64,000 bases of DNA from Cupriavidus sp. P-10 (lineage in GTDB: Bacteria > Pseudomonadota > Gammaproteobacteria > Burkholderiales > Burkholderiaceae): the NCBI RefSeq assembly GCF_003402535.2, contig NZ_AP025170.1:1178001-1242000 (forward strand). Direction: 5' to 3'. The translations under genes and the position numbers were made by a program. Shown here piece after piece: positions 18,841 through 27,978 of the stretch; within the stretch, counting starts at the first letter, position 1; each line of letters opens with the position of its first letter. Below the pieces are notes generated by a model, which saw only the letters and a program-made list of their open reading frames with translations, was not told where the DNA came from and did not search any database.

Positions 18841-19812
18841 CTATTCCGCGGTGGCGCCGCTGGCCTTGATCATGCGCGCGATCACCGGCTCGGTGGCATC
18901 GAACTCGCGCCGGAATTCGGCCGGGCTGTTGCCGACCGGCTCCATGGCCAGCGCGTCCAGGCGCGTGCGCATGGCGGGCGAGAGGATCGAGGCGCGCGCT
19001 TCCGTTTCCAGCCGCGACAGGATCGCCGCCGGCGTGCCGGAGCGCATGAACAGGCCGAACCACGCCGGCGAGCGCAGTTCGTGTTCCTTGAGCCCGGCCT
19101 CGGCCAGGGTCGGAACCTCGGGCAGTTCCTTGATGCGCTGCTCGCTTATTACGGCCAGCGGACGCACGCGGCCGCTCTTGATGTGCGGACCCAGGGTAGT
19201 CATCGAGCCGATCACCCACGACACATTGCCGGCAATCATGTCCTGCACCATGGGCGCCTCGCCCTTGTAGGCAATATGCGCCATGTCGAGGCCGCGGGTC
19301 TGGTTCAGGTGCGAGCCGACCAGGTGCGGAAAGGTGCCGACGCCATACGAGCCGTAGCTGACCTTGCCCTTGTTCCTGGCGGCCCAGTCGAACAGTTCCT
19401 GCACGGACTTGGCCGGGACGTCGCGGTTGACCGCCAGCACGATCTTGCCGATGCACAGCTCGGTGAGAAAGGACAGGTCGCGGCGCACGTCGTACTGCAC
19501 ATTGCGGTACAGATGCGGCGTGTTGATCAGCGGCGACGAATGGCTGAGCAGCATCGTATAGCCGTCCGGCGCGCCGCGCGTGATGGCCTGCACCGCGATC
19601 ACGCCGGCACCGCCGGGCTTGTTGTCGACGATGATGGTCTGGCCCAGGCGCTTGCCCATGTCTTCGGCCAGGGCGCGCGCCAGCGTGTCGGTGGCGCCGC
19701 CGGGCGGCCCCGGCACCACCAGGGTGATCGGGCGCGACGGATAGGTCTGCGCGCCGCAGGCGGCGCTAAAGGCGACCAGGGCCAATGCAATCAGGGATGT
19801 CTTGCTGCGCAT
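18841..19812 (-). CDS. Bug/TctC-family extracytoplasmic solute-binding protein
   Basis: This encodes 323 aa from the ATG at 19812 (MRSKTSLIAL). The signal peptide runs to about GAQ, followed by the family hallmark TYPSRPITLVVPGPPGGATD. Further family motifs are DNKPGGAGVIA and the C-terminal EFRREFDA-type segment. Bug proteins bind carboxylates or related small molecules in the periplasm. Most, like this one, are encoded away from TctA/TctB membrane subunits, so their transporter partner is unknown. It lies downstream of a CaiB-family gene on the same strand but behind a terminator. Confidence 0.9.
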   Translation of the reverse strand: MRSKTSLIALALVAFSAACGAQTYPSRPITLVVPGPPGGATDTLARALAEDMGKRLGQTIIVDNKPGGAGVIAVQAITRGAPDGYTMLLSHSSPLINTPHLYRNVQYDVRRDLSFLTELCIGKIVLAVNRDVPAKSVQELFDWAARNKGKVSYGSYGVGTFPHLVGSHLNQTRGLDMAHIAYKGEAPMVQDMIAGNVSWVIGSMTTLGPHIKSGRVRPLAVISEQRIKELPEVPTLAEAGLKEHELRSPAWFGLFMRSGTPAAILSRLETEARASILSPAMRTRLDALAMEPVGNSPAEFRREFDATEPVIARMIKASGATAE

Positions 19813-19971
19813 GTCGTATTGCCTCGGTGGATCAGGAGTGTGGGAAAGGCGGGATACGACCAAGGTAGCGGATGGGACGGGGCGGTACCCCCCGCCGGAA
19901 TGGGCGGGGCGGGATAGTCCTATCAGTGTCTACCCTAGACGGGTTGCGGCGGAACGGGTGCCATGCGCCGG

Positions 19972-20000
19972 AAAAAATGCCGGCCGCATAGGCGGCCGGC
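19972..20000 (-). terminator. Intrinsic terminator after the CaiB-family gene
   Basis: GCCGGCCGC (19979-19987) pairs with GCGGCCGGC (19992-20000) around ATAG. On the minus strand it is followed by six T (complement of A 19972-19977). It lies 59 bp after the stop at 20060. Confidence 0.9.
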
Positions 20001-20059
20001 AAGGGAAGTGCAGGAACGGAGGGTAAGGCCGGCGCCGCCGGCGACGTCAGCGCGGTGGC

Positions 20060-21226
20060 TCAGCCTGCCGGGAGCACGCCAAGGCCCATGGCCTGTAGCT
20101 GCCCGATGCCGTCACCATCGAAGCCCCAGTCGCGCAGTGCGGCCGCACCGTGCTGGCCGCGTTCGGGGGCGCTGCGCATCACCTCCGAAGGCGTGCCGAG
20201 AAAGCGCGGCGCGGGAGCCGGCTGCACCACGCCGTCTACTTCGATAAAGCTGCCGCGCGCGCGGTGGTGCGGGTGCTGCGGCGCCTCGCTGAACTCGAGC
20301 ACCGGCGCCACGCAGGCATCGCTGCCTTCGAATGCCGCGCACCATTCGTCGCGCGTGCGGGACTGGAACACTGCCTCGAAGCGCTGGCGCAGCACCGGCC
20401 AGCCGCTGCGGTCGTACTGCGCCGGCAGCTCGCTGGCATCCAGGCCGAGGCGTTGCAGCAGCTCGGCATAGAAGCGCTGCTCGACCGGGCCAATCGAAAA
20501 GTACTTGCCGTCGCGGGTCCGGTAGCTGTCGTACCAGGGCGCGCCGCCGTCCAGCACGTTCGACTGGCGTGCTTCCTTCCAGGTGCCGGAGGCCAGCATG
20601 CCCCAGAACACCGCGCCCAGCTGCGCCGCGCCTTCGGTCATGGCGGCGTCGACCACCTGTCCCTTGCCGCCGCGCTGCACGTTGAGCAGCGCCGCGACCA
20701 CGCCCAGCGCCAGCAGCATGCCGCCGCCGCCGTAGTCGCCGACCAGGTTCAGTGGCGGCACCGGCGCCTCGCCCGCGCGCCCGATGCCCGACAGCACCCC
20801 GGACAGTGCCACGTAGTTGAGGTCGTGCCCGGCGCGGTCCGCCAGCGGGCCGGTCTGGCCCCAGCCGGTCATACGCCCGTAGACCAGCTTCGGGTTGCGC
20901 GCGAGCGCGACGTCCGGCCCCAGGCCCAGGCGTTCCATGGTGCCGGGGCGGAAGCCTTCGAGCACGACGTCGGCGCGCTCGATCAGCGCCAGCGCCGCGC
21001 GCTGCGCTTCGGGCTGCTTCAGGTCCAGCGTGACCGAGCGCCGGCCGCGGCCGGTGATGTCGATGCGGCGGGCGCCTTCGGCCTTCTTCGGGCCGAGGTC
21101 GGCGGGCGCCTCGGGGCGGTCGACGCGGATCACGTCGGCGCCCATGTCGGCCAGCAGCATTGCGCCGAACGGGCCCGGCCCGATGGCTTCGAATTCGAGT
21201 ACGCGGATTCCGCTCAGTACGCCCAT
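20060..21226 (-). CDS. CaiB/BaiF CoA-transferase family, alpha-methylacyl-CoA racemase-like
   Basis: This encodes 388 aa from the ATG at 21226, with AGGAGAG 7 nt upstream. The N-terminus [17 protein letters not shown] and the segment [10 protein letters not shown]...RAGHDLNY match the racemase branch of class III CoA-transferases; H134 is placed like the catalytic His of AMACR-type racemases. Such enzymes epimerise 2-methylacyl-CoA so that acyl-CoA dehydrogenases can act on it. That fits a branched-chain or isoprenoid catabolic setting with the nearby acyl-CoA ligase and the 8.4-12.5 kb operon. A true CoA-transferase cannot be excluded. Confidence 0.88.
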   Translation of the reverse strand: MGVLSGIRVLEFEAIGPGPFGAMLLADMGADVIRVDRPEAPADLGPKKAEGARRIDITGRGRRSVTLDLKQPEAQRAALALIERADVVLEGFRPGTMERLGLGPDVALARNPKLVYGRMTGWGQTGPLADRAGHDLNYVALSGVLSGIGRAGEAPVPPLNLVGDYGGGGMLLALGVVAALLNVQRGGKGQVVDAAMTEGAAQLGAVFWGMLASGTWKEARQSNVLDGGAPWYDSYRTRDGKYFSIGPVEQRFYAELLQRLGLDASELPAQYDRSGWPVLRQRFEAVFQSRTRDEWCAAFEGSDACVAPVLEFSEAPQHPHHRARGSFIEVDGVVQPAPAPRFLGTPSEVMRSAPERGQHGAAALRDWGFDGDGIGQLQAMGLGVLPAG

Positions 21227-21358
21227 GTTCGCTCTCTCCTGTGGTGTGGCGGTGGCGCGCGCGCGGCCCATGCCGGCGCATTGCCGTCTGCCTGCAAGTA
21301 GACCAAATGCCCGTTGGCGGCGAACCCACCCGTATCAGGTAGGACGGCGCGATATTCT

Positions 21359-21387
21359 TTTGCAGCGCACAAACGCACTCCTATAAT
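21359..21387 (+). promoter_or_regulatory. Sigma-70 promoter of the gene at 21457
   Basis: TTTGCA (21359-21364) and a perfect TATAAT (21382-21387) are 17 bp apart. The GTG start of the next gene is 70 bp downstream. Confidence 0.7.
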
Positions 21388-21456
21388 CGGCAGACGCTGA
21401 CGGACGGTCCGCACCGGGTCGCACGGCAAGCGAAATCCAGTGAGCCGGAGGCAGCA

Positions 21457-22236
21457 GTGAGCCAGACCCAGCGCGCCAGCGCATTGCCAACAGGAGCCGA
21501 CCATTCCCTGCGGACCGCTTCCCCGGCGCGCCTGCTGCCGGTGCTGAGCGAGCTCAGGGAGGAAGTGCGCGCGCTCAGCCGCCAGGCGCACAAGCTCGCG
21601 CTGGCGCAGGCCGGCCGTGAAGCGCACGACAGCAAGGCGCACGACGGCAAGGCGCACGACGGTGAAGGTGCCTACCATGCCTGCCTGGCGACGCTGTTCG
21701 AGCGCTGGGTCGAAGACCGCGCGGGCCGGGCGCAGGTGGTGTGCTTTGCTTCGGCGGCGGAGTTCGGCCTGCCGCTGCACAGCCATGCGGAGCGCTGCCG
21801 CGCGGCGGCCATGCGCGATGGCTCGCACGCGGTGCGCGCGCTGTACTGGGCGGCGCTGCACCGCACGCGCAGCCGTGTCGGCATGACCGCGCAGATGGAC
21901 GATGCGCTGGCCGCGGTGGCGCCACACGCGGCGGCAGAAGCCATGCAGGCGCCGGCTGCTCCCGAGGTGTCCCGGCAAGCGCTGTGCCGCCATTGCGAGC
22001 GGTTGCGGCTGGACGCACGCTGCGCCGACGGCCACGGCGCGCTGCGCGCGTTGGGCGAGGCGCACTGGCGCAGCGTCGGCGCGGGCGTGCCCTGCCAGAC
22101 GCGCGAGCACCAGTGCGCCTCGTGCAAGACCCGCTGGACGCAGCATCGCAGCGCCGCGGACCCGTTCACCGTCTGGACCATCAGCCGCCGCGGCCGCATC
22201 GCGGACACGGCCGTACAGGATGTGAAGATGGCCTGA
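21457..22236 (+). CDS. Hypothetical protein with C-terminal cysteine cluster
   Basis: This encodes 259 aa from a GTG at 21457, with GGAGG 5 nt upstream. I do not recognise the family. Residues 52-70 contain a short imperfect repeat (HDSKAHDGKAHDG). The middle part is helical and alanine-rich. The C-terminal 80 residues hold CRHC, two further single Cys, and CASCKTRW, a pattern like a zinc ribbon, ending in a predicted strand-rich segment (FTVWTISRRGR). A DNA- or protein-binding role is possible but unsupported. It has its own strong promoter and is divergent from the CaiB-family gene. Confidence 0.65.
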   Translation: MSQTQRASALPTGADHSLRTASPARLLPVLSELREEVRALSRQAHKLALAQAGREAHDSKAHDGKAHDGEGAYHACLATLFERWVEDRAGRAQVVCFASAAEFGLPLHSHAERCRAAAMRDGSHAVRALYWAALHRTRSRVGMTAQMDDALAAVAPHAAAEAMQAPAAPEVSRQALCRHCERLRLDARCADGHGALRALGEAHWRSVGAGVPCQTREHQCASCKTRWTQHRSAADPFTVWTISRRGRIADTAVQDVKMA

Positions 22237-22289
22237 GACGGCGGGGAGGGCGCGCCGATCCGGCACGGCCACCCTCGTGCCAGCCGCGC

Positions 22290-23843
22290 TCAGTTCACCG
22301 CGCGTGCCTTGCCTTCCCAGTGCGGTGCGCGCAGGTCCCGCTTGAGGATCTTGCCGGCACCGGACAGCGGCAGCGCCTGGCGGAACTCGATGCTCTTCGG
22401 GCATTTGTAGCCGGCGATATGCGCGCGGCAGTGCTCGCGGATTTCTTCTTCCGTCGCCTGCGCGCCAGCCTTCAGCACCACCACGGCATGCACGGCCTCG
22501 CCCCATTTCTCGTGCGGCACGCCGATCACCGCGCTCATCGCCACCGCGGGATGGCGGCCGATGACGTTCTCCACCTCGGCCGAATAGACGTTCTCGCCGC
22601 CGCTGACGATCATGTCCTTGATGCGGTCGACGATAAAGATATAGCCCTGCTCGTTCATGTACGCGCCGTCGCCGGTATGCAGCCAGCCGTCGCGCAGCGC
22701 GCGGGCGGTGTCTTCGGGCCGGTTCCAGTAGCCGGGCGTGACGCCGCCGCTGCGCACCAGGATCTCGCCGACGGTGCCGCGCGGCACTTCGTTGCCTTCA
22801 GCGTCCGCTATCTTCACCTCGATGCCGATGCCGGCGCATCCGGCCGACAGGTGCAATCCCTGCGCGCGCGCCGTGCTGCCATGGTTGCCTGGCGGGTTGG
22901 TAGTGACGATCATCGACTCGGTCATGCCGTACGAGTGCGCGAATTCGACGCCGGGCAGCTTTTCCATGGCCTGTTCCAGCACCGCGGCGCTGATTGGCGA
23001 CGCGCCATACCCCAGCCGCTGTACGCTGCCGAGGTCGCGCGAGGGAAAGTCCGGGTGGTGGATCAGCATCTGGATGGTGGTCGGCACCATGCCCAGCTCG
23101 GTGATGCGTTCGCGCTCGATAGTTTCCAATACCTCGCGCGCTTCGAACGACGGCAGGATCACGTGGGTCTCGCCGGCGATGAACTGCATCAGCACGCGCG
23201 CGATCGCGGCGATATGGAAGAACGGATTGGTATGCAGCACGCGGCCGCCTTTCAGCGGCGGGGTGTCGGCCATGCGCTGCAGGGTGCCGCACCACAGCGA
23301 GCTGTGGGTCTGCATGACGCCCTTGGGAAAGCCCGTGGTGCCACCGGTGTACATGACGATGGCGAGGTCGTCGCCGCCGCGCTCCGCATCCGGCACCGGT
23401 GCGGCGTCGTCGATCAGCCGCTCGTAAGACAGCATGCCGGCGGGCGCGTCGCCGTCGCCGGCATGGATCAGCACCGGTTCGCGCCGCGCCGTGGCGCGGA
23501 TGCCGTCGGCCATCGGCAGGAACTGGTCGTCGACCACCAGGATGCCGGTGTCGCAATCATCGAGCGAGTAGACCACCTCCGGCACGCTCCAGCGCACGTT
23601 GACGGGGTTGAGCACGCCGCCGCCCCACCAGGCGGCCATGGCGAACTCGAGGTAGCGGTCCGAGTTCTGCGCCAGGATGCCGACGCGGTCGTTCGGCCGC
23701 ATGCCCAGCGCCTGCAGCGCGCCGGCCAGGCGCGCGACGCGCGCGCAGAACTCGCGATAGCTGCGGCGCCGGCCGCGGAAGATGGTAACGATTTCGTCCG
23801 GCTGCTGTTGCAGCGAGCGGTGCAGGGCTCGGGTCAGGTACAC
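22290..23843 (-). CDS. Acyl-CoA ligase (AMP-forming)
   Basis: This encodes 517 aa, starting at a GTG at 23843 (VYLTRALHRS) with GGAG 6 nt upstream; a 14-residue longer frame is less likely. The AMP-binding P-loop YTGGTTGFPKG, the later motif GDGAYMNEQGY and the C-terminal lysine region PLSGAGKILKRDLR are all present, so the enzyme should be active. It converts a carboxylic acid to its CoA ester using ATP. The substrate is not readable; medium or long fatty acids and branched acids are plausible. It diverges from the IclR gene at 24028. Confidence 0.9.
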   Translation of the reverse strand: MYLTRALHRSLQQQPDEIVTIFRGRRRSYREFCARVARLAGALQALGMRPNDRVGILAQNSDRYLEFAMAAWWGGGVLNPVNVRWSVPEVVYSLDDCDTGILVVDDQFLPMADGIRATARREPVLIHAGDGDAPAGMLSYERLIDDAAPVPDAERGGDDLAIVMYTGGTTGFPKGVMQTHSSLWCGTLQRMADTPPLKGGRVLHTNPFFHIAAIARVLMQFIAGETHVILPSFEAREVLETIERERITELGMVPTTIQMLIHHPDFPSRDLGSVQRLGYGASPISAAVLEQAMEKLPGVEFAHSYGMTESMIVTTNPPGNHGSTARAQGLHLSAGCAGIGIEVKIADAEGNEVPRGTVGEILVRSGGVTPGYWNRPEDTARALRDGWLHTGDGAYMNEQGYIFIVDRIKDMIVSGGENVYSAEVENVIGRHPAVAMSAVIGVPHEKWGEAVHAVVVLKAGAQATEEEIREHCRAHIAGYKCPKSIEFRQALPLSGAGKILKRDLRAPHWEGKARAVN

Positions 23844-24027
23844 CGTTGTCTCCGTTCTTGCCTTCTTGTCCTTGGGCCGGCGCATGGTCAGGCCGGGTTG
23901 GCTGTATTGTGCGACGCCCGGCGATTATGGAATTCGGATATGCCGAAGGCAGTGTTTGCCAGACGGAAGCGCGCCGCCCCGCTGTTGGCGCCGGCCGCTA
24001 CAATCCGCATGGGACATTTCTGAATAC

Positions 24028-24801
24028 ATGCAAAAAGACTCGATGACATACATCGTTGACGCGGTGGACGAGGCGCTGGGCCTGCTGATGCTGGTGGCCG
24101 AACATCCTTCGCTGGGGGTAACCGAGCTGGCCCGCCGCGCGGGGCTGACCAAGGCCCGTGCCTTTCGCCTGCTGGCCACGCTGGAGCATCGCGGCATGAT
24201 CGCGCGCGAGCCCGCGGCCGCGGTCTACAAGCTCAGCTACAACGCCTTGCTGGTGGGCAATGCCGCGCGCGACCAGTTCGACCTGGTCAAGGTGGTGGCA
24301 CCGCGGCTGGCCGCGATCGGCGCGGCCTGCGGCGAAAACGTGATCGTGCGCGTGCGCGACGGGCTGGAATCAGTCTGCGTGGCGCGGCACGAATCGTCGC
24401 AATCGGTGCGCGTGCATACCGAAGTCGGCAACCGGCGGCCGCTGCATGTGGGCGCCTCGGGCAAGCTGCTGCTGGCTTTCGCCGCGCCCGAGGTGGCCGA
24501 CGCCGTGGCGGCGCAGGGCCTGGAGCGCTTTACCGAGCGCACCATTGCCAGCGCCGAGCAGCTGCGCGACGAACTTGCCGCGATCCGTGCCGCCGGGCAC
24601 GCCGTGTCGCTGGGCGAGCGCGATGCCGATGCGGTATCGGCGGCGGCGCCATTGCACGACCACAGCGGTGCGGTGGTGGCATCGCTGAGCATTGCCAGCC
24701 CGGCCAGCCGGACCACGCCCGAGGCGCTCGCCAGGCATGTCGCGATGGTGGTGGAAGAGGCCGCGGCGCTGTCGCGGGCACTGGGATTTGCCGGCGGCTG
24801 A
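24028..24801 (+). CDS. IclR-family transcriptional regulator
   Basis: This encodes 257 aa from ATG 24028; a second in-frame ATG at 24043 is possible. The winged helix at about residues 15-75 (LGVTELARRAGLTKARAFRLLATLEHRGMI) is followed by the IclR effector domain with the typical SGKLLLAF segment. It lies between the divergent acyl-CoA ligase and the ABC operon starting 149 bp downstream, so either may be its target. IclR proteins act as repressors or activators depending on the bound ligand. The ligand is unknown. Confidence 0.92.
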   Translation: MQKDSMTYIVDAVDEALGLLMLVAEHPSLGVTELARRAGLTKARAFRLLATLEHRGMIAREPAAAVYKLSYNALLVGNAARDQFDLVKVVAPRLAAIGAACGENVIVRVRDGLESVCVARHESSQSVRVHTEVGNRRPLHVGASGKLLLAFAAPEVADAVAAQGLERFTERTIASAEQLRDELAAIRAAGHAVSLGERDADAVSAAAPLHDHSGAVVASLSIASPASRTTPEALARHVAMVVEEAAALSRALGFAGG

Positions 24802-24950
24802 CGCCGCGGCCGCGTAACAGTTGTCCGGTCATGGGCGGCGCTTCGGCGCCGCTATTTTTTTGTCCTCATTTTGTCTTGCCGGGTAAACCCTCGTTACTGG
24901 CGGCAGCCGAATGTTTTATTCTCCGACACATCGTATCGGTAAATGAAACA

Positions 24951-26921
24951 ATGTTTCGATCAGCGAGATTTTCCAGGGCCGCGATGGCTACTGCGTTTGC
25001 CTTGTCCACACTGGTGGGCGGGAACCATCCCGCGCATGCCGCCGAACTGCGCATCGGCTACAAAGCCGAGGTCAGCGCTGCCGACCCGCACGTGCTCGAC
25101 GCCGCTGGCCGCAACCTCTGGGGTCACGTGTACGAGACCCTGGTCGGCCTCGACAACGCCCTGCGCCCGGTGCCGCTGCTGGCCACCAGCTGGCGCCAGC
25201 TGGATGACCACAACTGGGAATTCCAGCTGCGCCCGGGGGTGAAGTTCAGTAATGGAGCGCCGTTCACCGCGGAGGACGCTCGCTATTCGATCGAGCGTGC
25301 GCGCAAGCTGCCGGGCGCGCGCACCTTCCGCACCTACCTGAAATCCATCGAGGCGGTCGAGGCCACGGGCCAGCTGACGCTGCGCGTGCGCACCCGCACG
25401 CCCAACCCGGTGCTGCCGCAGAACATCGGCATGGTGGCGATGCTGCCGCACGGGTTGGGACAGGGCGTGCGCGAGGCAGACTTCGCCCATGGCCAGGCCA
25501 GCATCGGCACCGGCCCGTTCCGGCTGGTGGCGTGGGAGCATGGGCAGCAGCTGACGCTGGCGCGCAACCCCGGCTACTGGGGCGGCGCGCAGCCATGGGA
25601 CCGCGTGGTGTTCCAGTTCATTCCCAAGGAGCCGGCGCGTGCGTCGGCGCTGCTGTCGGGGCTGGTGGATGTGATCGATGCCTCTTCGGCCAGCATTGCC
25701 GAGGCCTTCGCGCGTACCAACGGCCGCATCCGCACGGTGTCGACGACGTCGTACATGCTCAACTACCTGCAGCTCGACCAGGGGCGGGCGGTCTCGCCCT
25801 ATGTGCAGGATGCCGCCGGCCGGCCGCTGCCCGCCAATCCGTTGCGCGACGTGCGCGTGCGCCAGGCCATCAGTCTCGCGATCGACCGCGACCTGATCGC
25901 CGCGCGCGTGACCAAGGGCGATTCGGTGCCGGCCGGGCAGATGGTGCCGGCAGGCTTTTTCGGCTTTGCTCCGGCCGTGCCCGCGCCGCGCGCCGATGCC
26001 GCGCAGGTGCGCAGGCTGCTCGCGCAAGCCGGCTATCCCGACGGTTTCCGCCTGACGCTGGTCAGCCCCACCGCCACCGAGCAGGAAATCGCCGACGCGC
26101 GCCACGCGCTCGGGCTGGACCTGCCGGTGCTGCAGCAATACCTGCGCTTCACGCAGGGCGCGCTGCGCGGCGACCTGGGCGATTCCTTTATCTACAACCG
26201 TCCCGCGATCGAGCTGATCGTCAGCCGCGTGCCGGCCACGCTGGAGCTGGCTGTGACCGCGCTGCTGCTGTCGCTGGGCATCGGCATCCCGATGGGCGTG
26301 TTCGCCGGGCTCAGGCCGGATAGCCGGCTGGCGCGCGCGCTGATGGCGGGCTCGCTGGGCGGCGTGATCATGCCGACGTTCTGGGTGGGCATGATCGGCA
26401 TCCTGGTGTTCTCGGTGAACCTGGGCTGGCTGCCATCGGGTGGGCGCGGGCCGGTCAGCACCGTGCTGGGCATCCCGCTGTCGGTGACCAGCTGGGAGGG
26501 CATCCGCTTCCTGCTGCTGCCGGCGCTGACGCTGTCGCTGTTCAAGATCTCGCTGGTGGCGCGGCTGGCCGAAGCCGGCACGCGCGAAGTGGCGGGGCAG
26601 GAGTACATCAAGTTTGCCCGCGCCAAGGGCGTGGGCGGCGCGCGGCTGGTGTTGCGCCACGTGGTGCCCAATGTGCTGATCCCGATCGTCACCGTGGTCG
26701 GGCTGGAATTCGGGCACCTGATCGCCTTCTCGGTGGTGACCGAGTCGGTGTTCTCGTGGCCGGGCATGGGCAAGCTGATCATCGATTCGGTGCTGGCGCT
26801 GGACCGCCCGGTGGTGGTGGCTTACCTGCTGGTCACGCTGGTGCTGTTCGTGGTGCTGAACCTGGTGGTCGACCTGCTTTATGTGGTGCTCGATCCGCGC
26901 CTGCGCCACAAGGCGGGCTGA
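24951..26921 (+). CDS. In-frame fusion of a peptide-type binding protein (truncated) with a DppB-type permease (truncated)
   Basis: This encodes 656 aa from ATG 24951. Residues 1-30 form a signal peptide (cleavage after AHA). Residues 31 to about 370 are a family 5 solute-binding protein up to AGYPDGFRLTLV, where the C-terminal part of that family (roughly 150 aa) is missing. From about residue 372 (SPTATEQEIADARHALGLD) the protein is a DppB/OppB-type permease, lacking only its first membrane segment and the periplasmic start. The remaining permease has the EAA-loop region and conserved end (VLDPRLRHKAG). A single in-frame deletion joining two originally separate neighbours explains this. Transport function is doubtful. 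The rest of the operon looks intact. Confidence 0.88.
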   Translation: MFRSARFSRAAMATAFALSTLVGGNHPAHAAELRIGYKAEVSAADPHVLDAAGRNLWGHVYETLVGLDNALRPVPLLATSWRQLDDHNWEFQLRPGVKFSNGAPFTAEDARYSIERARKLPGARTFRTYLKSIEAVEATGQLTLRVRTRTPNPVLPQNIGMVAMLPHGLGQGVREADFAHGQASIGTGPFRLVAWEHGQQLTLARNPGYWGGAQPWDRVVFQFIPKEPARASALLSGLVDVIDASSASIAEAFARTNGRIRTVSTTSYMLNYLQLDQGRAVSPYVQDAAGRPLPANPLRDVRVRQAISLAIDRDLIAARVTKGDSVPAGQMVPAGFFGFAPAVPAPRADAAQVRRLLAQAGYPDGFRLTLVSPTATEQEIADARHALGLDLPVLQQYLRFTQGALRGDLGDSFIYNRPAIELIVSRVPATLELAVTALLLSLGIGIPMGVFAGLRPDSRLARALMAGSLGGVIMPTFWVGMIGILVFSVNLGWLPSGGRGPVSTVLGIPLSVTSWEGIRFLLLPALTLSLFKISLVARLAEAGTREVAGQEYIKFARAKGVGGARLVLRHVVPNVLIPIVTVVGLEFGHLIAFSVVTESVFSWPGMGKLIIDSVLALDRPVVVAYLLVTLVLFVVLNLVVDLLYVVLDPRLRHKAG

Positions 26922-26990
26922 GCCCGGCTGCATCCACCATCCCCCACAGAAGCAAAAGAACGAACCGGACCCACAAACGAGAACCCATCG

Positions 26991-27962
26991 ATGTCCCTGC
27001 CTGCATCCCAACCTGACACTGCCGCGCCGGCGCCGGCGCCGGCGCCGGCGCCGGCGCTGGCGGCAACCGCCGCGCCTGCCGTGCCGCCGCCACCGGTGCG
27101 GCCCTCGCTGCTGCGGCGCTTCGTCGCCAACCGCGTCGCGGCGGCTTCACTGGTGCTGCTCGTGGTCCTGCTGTTGATCGCCGCGCTGGCCCATGTCATC
27201 AGCCCGCAGGACCCGTACGACCTGGCCACGGTGTCGGTGATCGACTCCGAGTTGCCGCCCGGCAGCGCCGGCTATGAAGCCAACACGCACTACTGGCTCG
27301 GCACCGACGGCGCCGGCCGCGACCTGGTCAGCGCGATCTTCTATGGCATCCGCATCAGCGTGGGCGTCGGCGTCATCAGCGCGGTGGTGGCGCTGATGGT
27401 CGGCAGTGCGGTCGGCCTGGCCGCGGCCTACTTCGGCGGCATCGTCGATGCCGCGATCATGCGCGTGGTCGACCTGCAACTGAGCCTGCCCGCGGTGCTG
27501 GTGGCGCTGATCCTGCTGGCGGTGCTGGGGCAGGGCGTGGACAAGACGCTGCTGGCGCTGGTGATCGTGCAGTGGGCCTACTTTGCCCGCACGGTGCGCG
27601 GCGCGGCGCAGGTGGAGCGGCGCAAGGAGTATGTCGAGGCGGCGCTGGGCCAGGGGCTGCCGGCGCTGCGCGTGATGTTCCGCCATATCCTGCCCAACTG
27701 CATGGCACCGCTGGTGGTGACCGGCACGCTGCAGATCGCGCATGCGATCACGCTGGAAGCGACCATGAGCTTCCTCGGCATCGGCCTGCCGCGCACGCAG
27801 CCGTCACTCGGCATGCTGATCGCCAACGGCTTCGAATACATGCTGTCGAACAAGTACTGGATCAGCATCTTCCCGGGCGTGGCCCTGGTGTTGCTGATCG
27901 GCTCGATCAACCTGGTGGGCGACCGCCTGCGCCGCGTGATGAACCCGCGGCTGGACGGCTGA
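26991..27962 (+). CDS. ABC transporter permease, DppC type
   Basis: This encodes 323 aa. An Ala-Pro repeat near residues 12-23 precedes the first membrane helix (LVLLVVLLLIAALAHVI). The typical second-permease motifs WLGTDGAGRD and the EAA-like loop EYVEAALGQGLPALRVMFRHILPN are present. It should form the inner-membrane channel together with a DppB-type partner, which here is fused to a truncated binding protein. It is 69 bp downstream of the fusion gene and 16 bp upstream of the first ATPase. The substrate class is peptides, opines or nickel by family. Confidence 0.93.
   Translation: MSLPASQPDTAAPAPAPAPAPALAATAAPAVPPPPVRPSLLRRFVANRVAAASLVLLVVLLLIAALAHVISPQDPYDLATVSVIDSELPPGSAGYEANTHYWLGTDGAGRDLVSAIFYGIRISVGVGVISAVVALMVGSAVGLAAAYFGGIVDAAIMRVVDLQLSLPAVLVALILLAVLGQGVDKTLLALVIVQWAYFARTVRGAAQVERRKEYVEAALGQGLPALRVMFRHILPNCMAPLVVTGTLQIAHAITLEATMSFLGIGLPRTQPSLGMLIANGFEYMLSNKYWISIFPGVALVLLIGSINLVGDRLRRVMNPRLDG
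27025..27054. repeat. Five tandem CGCCGG hexamers
   Basis: Five exact copies of CGCCGG lie inside the DppC-type permease gene and encode the Ala-Pro run before the first membrane helix. Copy-number change would stay in frame and lengthen or shorten a cytoplasmic linker. Confidence 0.85.
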
Positions 27963-27978
27963 GGCCACGGAGACACAC

